Source: Methylotuvimicrobium sp018830325
GTDB taxonomy: Bacteria > Pseudomonadota > Gammaproteobacteria > Methylococcales > Methylomonadaceae
Reading direction: 5' to 3'
DNA length: 64,000 bases
Assembly: GCF_044788715.1 (NCBI RefSeq)
Contig: NZ_CP173170.1
Span: 4,960,001-5,024,000 of the forward strand
Below, in pieces: positions 60,489 through 64,000 of the stretch; position 1 is the first letter of the stretch, and each line of letters opens with the position of its first letter. The position numbers and the translations under genes are program-made. Below the pieces are notes generated by a model. The model saw only the letters and a program-made list of their open reading frames with translations, was not told the origin of the DNA and made no database searches.

Positions 60489-61241
60489 ATGTGTTGGAGT
60501 GGAGAAGCATCGACCGTTTTGGCGGCCGCAGGGCTGTCGACGGCGGTTTATGTCGCCAGGAAAGGCGAATCGAACGAATTGTGGATTCCATTGGTGTATT
60601 TTGCACTGATGGAACTCCTGCAAGCGGCAACCTACGTTTACATCAATCTATGCGACAATCCGAATAATCAGATATTGACGCTTTTCGGTTATGTTCACAT
60701 CGCTTTTCAGCCATTTTTCGTCAATATGGTCGCGATGTATTTCATTCCGGAAAGCGTCAAATTAAAAATTCGTACGACTGTTTATACGATTTGCGCGATG
60801 GGATCGTTGGCGATGTTGGTTAAGATGTTTCCTTTCGATTGGGCCGGTTCGTGTCAAATCGGTGTCGAAGGTTTTTGCGGACCGGCAACCTGCTCGGTAT
60901 CCGGCGATTGGCATATCGCTTGGCAAATGCCATTGAACGGCTTAATGTCCGAACCGCAAAGCTGGCTATTCGGTTTCGATTGGGGTTTGCATGCCTTTAC
61001 TTACATATTGGTGTCTTTCTATCTGCCGCTACTTTACGGATCTTGGCGTTTTGTCGGATTCCATTATTTAATCGGTCCGTTCGTTTCCGATCTGACCACA
61101 ACCGATCCGAACGAATATGCCGCTGTTTGGTGTCTGTTTTCGATCGCCTTATGCGTATCGGTTATCAAAACGCCAATCCGCAAGCATTTGCATGTCAAAA
61201 CATGGCCTTATTATCATCGCCAAGTGTCGGACGCTTTATAA
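60489..61241 (+). CDS. polytopic membrane protein (DUF5765-like)
   Basis: The 250-aa protein starts at ATG 60489 behind AGGATAGGA; the frame is open further up. It has a Cys-Trp start (MCWSGEAS) and about seven hydrophobic helices. Conserved-looking polar positions are ELLQAATYVYINLC, HIAFQPFFVNM and DLTTTDPNEYAAVWCLFS. The family appears in many bacteria without known function; I am moderately sure of the assignment. It stands alone. Confidence 0.75.
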   Translation: MCWSGEASTVLAAAGLSTAVYVARKGESNELWIPLVYFALMELLQAATYVYINLCDNPNNQILTLFGYVHIAFQPFFVNMVAMYFIPESVKLKIRTTVYTICAMGSLAMLVKMFPFDWAGSCQIGVEGFCGPATCSVSGDWHIAWQMPLNGLMSEPQSWLFGFDWGLHAFTYILVSFYLPLLYGSWRFVGFHYLIGPFVSDLTTTDPNEYAAVWCLFSIALCVSVIKTPIRKHLHVKTWPYYHRQVSDAL

Positions 61242-61350
61242 AGGCCTAAAACGGCGCGCTGTCCGGCTCATTGACGTAGCTGTCAACAGGGGGCGCGTCA
61301 GTCCGGTAAGGATCGCCGGAATCCGGCTGCCAGGGATGGCGCCGAATCTA

Positions 61351-61422
61351 TTTTTCTGGCTCCCACGGTCCTCCGTGGGAACCCATACCTTGGCTGCCGA
61401 GGCAAGATCGGCATGCATTCCC
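61351..61422. repeat. 72-bp dispersed repeat
   Basis: TTTTTCTGGCTCCCACGG and the following bases match 30561-30632 with about four differences over 72 bp. Partial copies are near 41020 and 43410. Confidence 0.7.
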
Positions 61423-61456
61423 GCCTCATTAAAACTTCTAGTGCGAAGCCAAAATC

Positions 61457-62296
61457 ATGCTCAGCTACCGTCACGGATTTCATGCCGGCAATTTCGCCGA
61501 TGTACTCAAACACAGCCTGCTTTGTTTGACGATCATCGAACTCAAGAAAAAAGACAAACCCTTCGTTTATATCGACACACATGCCGGCGCCGGGGCCTAT
61601 TCTTTGCAGTCGCCCTTTGCCGAAAAAACCGGCGAATACCGTCAAGGCATCGGCTGCCTGTATTCCAGTCAAACCGCTCATCCTTTGCTCGATAGTTATT
61701 TTGCTGGAGTTCGCTCGCTAAACACCGATAATAAACTAAGCCATTATCCAGGTTCGCCGGAATTTGTCCGAGCGATGATGCGTTCTCAGGACAGGATGCA
61801 ACTTAGCGAACTGCACGGTAGCGATTTTGCGGTCTTGCAAGAACGCTACCGTAACGACCGTCAAATAAGCGTGGCTCAAGAGGACGGCTTAAAAAATCTA
61901 ATGAAAAAACTTCCGCCGGTACAGAAAAGAGGATTGATTTTTATCGACCCGAGTTATGAAGTGAAGGAGGATTACAGCCGTGTGGTTGAAACGCTCGCTA
62001 AAGCGTACCGGCGTTTCGCTACCGGCGTGTATTGTCTTTGGTATCCCGTGATTCGCCGGGAAACGGTCGATAATTTAATGGCGGAACTTGCCGAGACCGG
62101 CATTAGGAAACAATTGCGGATCGAACACTGTGTGCTTCCGGACAGCGAGGAATTGGGCATGACCGGATCGGGCTTGTTGTTCATTAATCCGCCTTGGCAA
62201 TTGGAAAGCCAGGCCCATGAATTACTGCCTTGGTTGAACGATAGACTTACGGATGGAACGGGGACTTGGTCTGTCGATTGGCTGGTTCCGGAATGA
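61457..62296 (+). CDS. rlmJ: RlmJ 23S rRNA adenine-2030 N6-methyltransferase
   Basis: The 279-aa enzyme methylates A2030 of 23S rRNA. The N-terminus LSYRHGFHAGNFADVLKH is the family signature, with FVYIDTHAGAGAY forming the SAM-binding motif and FIDPSYEVKEDY the catalytic DPxY motif. The length is standard. It is unrelated to the neighbours in function. Confidence 0.95.
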   Translation: MLSYRHGFHAGNFADVLKHSLLCLTIIELKKKDKPFVYIDTHAGAGAYSLQSPFAEKTGEYRQGIGCLYSSQTAHPLLDSYFAGVRSLNTDNKLSHYPGSPEFVRAMMRSQDRMQLSELHGSDFAVLQERYRNDRQISVAQEDGLKNLMKKLPPVQKRGLIFIDPSYEVKEDYSRVVETLAKAYRRFATGVYCLWYPVIRRETVDNLMAELAETGIRKQLRIEHCVLPDSEELGMTGSGLLFINPPWQLESQAHELLPWLNDRLTDGTGTWSVDWLVPE

Positions 62297-62318
62297 TATG
62301 ACCCGATAATGTCACGAT

Positions 62319-62987
62319 TCACGTTTCGGCTTCAATTTTGCCGTCCACGATACGAATCTTGCGCTTAGCCCGCTCACCGATCGCTTGATCGTGCGTGATC
62401 ACCACCAAAGTCACGCCTTGTTCGTTAAGGCGCTCCAATAGATCGATGATTTCGGCGCCCGATTTACTGTCGAGATTGCCGGTCGGCTCGTCGGCCAGAA
62501 GAATACCGGGGTTCATGATCATCGCTCGGGCGATCGCGACGCGCTGCAACTGGCCGCCGGATAATTGATCGGGCCGATGGCCGGCTCGATCGGACAAACC
62601 GACTTGCTTCAAGGCTGTTTCGATTCGCTGTTGCCGTTCCTTTCGGTCGATTCCGGCCAGCATCATCGGCATTTCGACATTTTCGGCGGCGGTCAGGCGT
62701 GGGATCAAATGAAAAAATTGGAATACGAAGCCGATATTTTCGCGACGCACCTTGGCCAATTCGTCATCGCTATACTGTGTAATATCGCGGTCGTTTAAAA
62801 AATAGCGACCGGAACTAGGCTGATCCAGCAGCGCAATCACATTCAATAAGGTCGACTTCCCGGAACCCGACGGCCCCATCACCGATAGGTATTCGCCGTG
62901 CTCAATGGTCAAATCGATACCGTCGAGCGCATGCACCGTCTGTTCCCCGACTTGAAAGTACCGATGAATGTTTTCCAGGCGAATCAT
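62319..62987 (-). CDS. MacB/LolD-type ABC transporter ATPase
   Basis: The 222-aa ATPase starts at ATG 62987 (MIRLENIH). It has Walker A GPSGSGKST, signature LSGGQLQRVAIARAM and Walker B ILLADEPTGNLDS. The start overlaps the stop of the adaptor gene by 4 bp, so it belongs with a periplasmic adaptor as in MacAB-type exporters. The permease gene should be on the far side of the adaptor or elsewhere; it is not in this window. Confidence 0.9.
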   Translation of the reverse strand: MIRLENIHRYFQVGEQTVHALDGIDLTIEHGEYLSVMGPSGSGKSTLLNVIALLDQPSSGRYFLNDRDITQYSDDELAKVRRENIGFVFQFFHLIPRLTAAENVEMPMMLAGIDRKERQQRIETALKQVGLSDRAGHRPDQLSGGQLQRVAIARAMIMNPGILLADEPTGNLDSKSGAEIIDLLERLNEQGVTLVVITHDQAIGERAKRKIRIVDGKIEAET

Positions 62988-64000
62988 TGCTTTTCGCGTA
63001 CTGCAACGCCTTGTTCGATGCCTTCCTGGCCTACCGAGTACACGACCCGATCGCCCTTGTCGAGCCCCGACACGACTTCGGTAAAATTCCAATTCGCCAA
63101 GCCCGGTTCGAAGCGGCGCTCTTCAAGAATGCCGTCGGCTCCTATCAGCAAAACCCGCTCGGTACCTAAAATCGCTTCGGCGGGTAGTCTCAAGGCATTG
63201 TCCTTACGCGCCAACAGCACTTCGACATCGGCGCTGTAACCGGGCATCAAACCTTCAAGATCCTTCGGGTCGGTTAATATGACTTCGATTTCGACAGTGC
63301 GCGCCTGCTTTTCCTTTTCCAAGACATAAGGCGCGATGCGCGATACCTTGCCGGAACAACGCTCGCCGCTAAAGGCATCGAGCGACACGCAAGCCTGCAT
63401 TCCGGTTCTGATCTGTGCGGCATCGACTTCATCGATAGGCGCCGAGACGAATAAACAACTCAGATCCAGCAAATCGATCGGCGGCAACGTGAGAATACCG
63501 GGCGGCGACGGTGTGACGAATTCGCCTACTTCGGCGTTGACTTCGGCGACGACACCGTCGAACGGCGCGCGTATTATCGTGCGTTCGACGGCGGCCTTGG
63601 CGACATTCAAATTCGCAATACCGACCTCGACGTTAATGCGGGCAGACCGACAATTGGCTTGTTGCGCCTTGGCCTGAGTCACGGCCTTGTCGACCATGTC
63701 GACCGAAACGAATTGTTTGCTGCGTTGCAACTTAACCAGCCGATCGGCCTCGCGGCCCGCGCCGTCGGCTAGTTCGCAAATTTGTTCAGCATTGGCCCGA
63801 TTGACTTTAATTTGTGCCGATTGAAGCTCGACTTGTGCCTTCAAATCGTCGTTCCAGATTTCGAGCAACAATTGATTTCGTTTAACGCCATCGCCTTCCG
63901 CGGCATGCAATACCGCCACCTGACCGCCGGTAGCAGGAGCCAAATAGGATCTACGGCAAGCCTTGACGGTGCCGACGCGGGTATTCGACACGGTCGCCTT
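62984..64000 (-). CDS. HlyD/MacA-type periplasmic adaptor (5' end outside window)
   Basis: The gene runs off the right edge, so only the last 339 codons or so are visible. The lipoyl-like hairpin starts APATGGQVAVLHAAEGDGVKRNQLL. A long coiled coil follows (LQSAQIKVNRANAEQICELAD) and then the beta-barrel part (TIIRAPFDGVVAEVNAEVGEFVTPSP). It links an inner-membrane ABC exporter to the outer membrane. It ends VAVREKQ and its stop overlaps the ATPase start. The missing part includes the membrane anchor. Confidence 0.88.
   Translation of the reverse strand, partial: KATVSNTRVGTVKACRRSYLAPATGGQVAVLHAAEGDGVKRNQLLLEIWNDDLKAQVELQSAQIKVNRANAEQICELADGAGREADRLVKLQRSKQFVSVDMVDKAVTQAKAQQANCRSARINVEVGIANLNVAKAAVERTIIRAPFDGVVAEVNAEVGEFVTPSPPGILTLPPIDLLDLSCLFVSAPIDEVDAAQIRTGMQACVSLDAFSGERCSGKVSRIAPYVLEKEKQARTVEIEVILTDPKDLEGLMPGYSADVEVLLARKDNALRLPAEAILGTERVLLIGADGILEERRFEPGLANWNFTEVVSGLDKGDRVVYSVGQEGIEQGVAVREKQ

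Overview
The window looks like chromosome of a gammaproteobacterium, most probably a halo-alkaliphilic Methylococcaceae methanotroph such as Methylotuvimicrobium/Methylomicrobium. This is inferred from a complete Na+-type N-ATPase operon next to Trk potassium-uptake genes, several PEP-CTERM (exosortase-sorted) proteins, Aer-type chemoreceptors and many small dispersed palindromic repeats. No methane-oxidation gene lies in the window, so the assignment is not proven. I saw no tRNA, rRNA, CRISPR array or intact transposase gene.

Layout. 1-7004 (+): a heme-acquisition locus: C-terminus of a TonB-dependent receptor, an 85-aa unknown, a PEP-CTERM protein, a 92-aa unknown coupled to a HemS-type protein, a HugZ-type protein, and an HmuT-HmuU-HmuV heme ABC importer. 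7054-9862 (-): a 52-aa membrane peptide, dCTP deaminase and the Mrp/ApbC Fe-S carrier. 10064-11904 (+): three unknown exported or hydrolase-like genes. 12281-20616: a sigma-54 activator with a cysteine-bearing PAS domain and an HDOD protein, a duplicated PEP-CTERM pair, a Lon-like protease, and another PEP-CTERM protein. Two of the PEP-CTERM genes have matching sigma-54 promoters and a shared upstream palindromic motif.

20979-31559: an Aer-like chemoreceptor, an Old Yellow Enzyme, Mpl, a 1357-aa two-block membrane protein, a nucleoside deaminase and a Dabb-domain protein. 31729-40647 (-): atpDCQRBEFAG (Na+-type N-ATPase with a two-carboxylate c subunit and a b subunit carrying a delta-like C-terminus), then trkH-trkA. 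41263-43283 (-): a split PAS/CZB chemoreceptor pair. 44120-50285: a glycine-zipper lipoprotein, a YbbA/YbbP ABC system divergent from tesA with overlapping start codons, a GlcG/HbpS-like protein and an exported minimal ATP-dependent DNA ligase. 50928-53888 (-): a CstA / CC-tail small protein / ArsA-type ATPase operon. 54748-59975: 6-phosphogluconolactonase, then a BaeSR-Spy-type envelope-stress cluster and a two-receiver response regulator with a 7-bp tandem repeat upstream. 60489-64000: a membrane protein, RlmJ, and the end of a MacAB-type efflux operon.

The most distinctive non-coding signal is a set of small, nested, transposase-less elements: a roughly 65-bp palindrome (7 copies at 5 loci) inserted inside two larger inverted-repeat families. 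Empty and filled sites within the window imply a 4-bp TTCA target duplication, and one nested composite occurs at two loci in opposite orientation.
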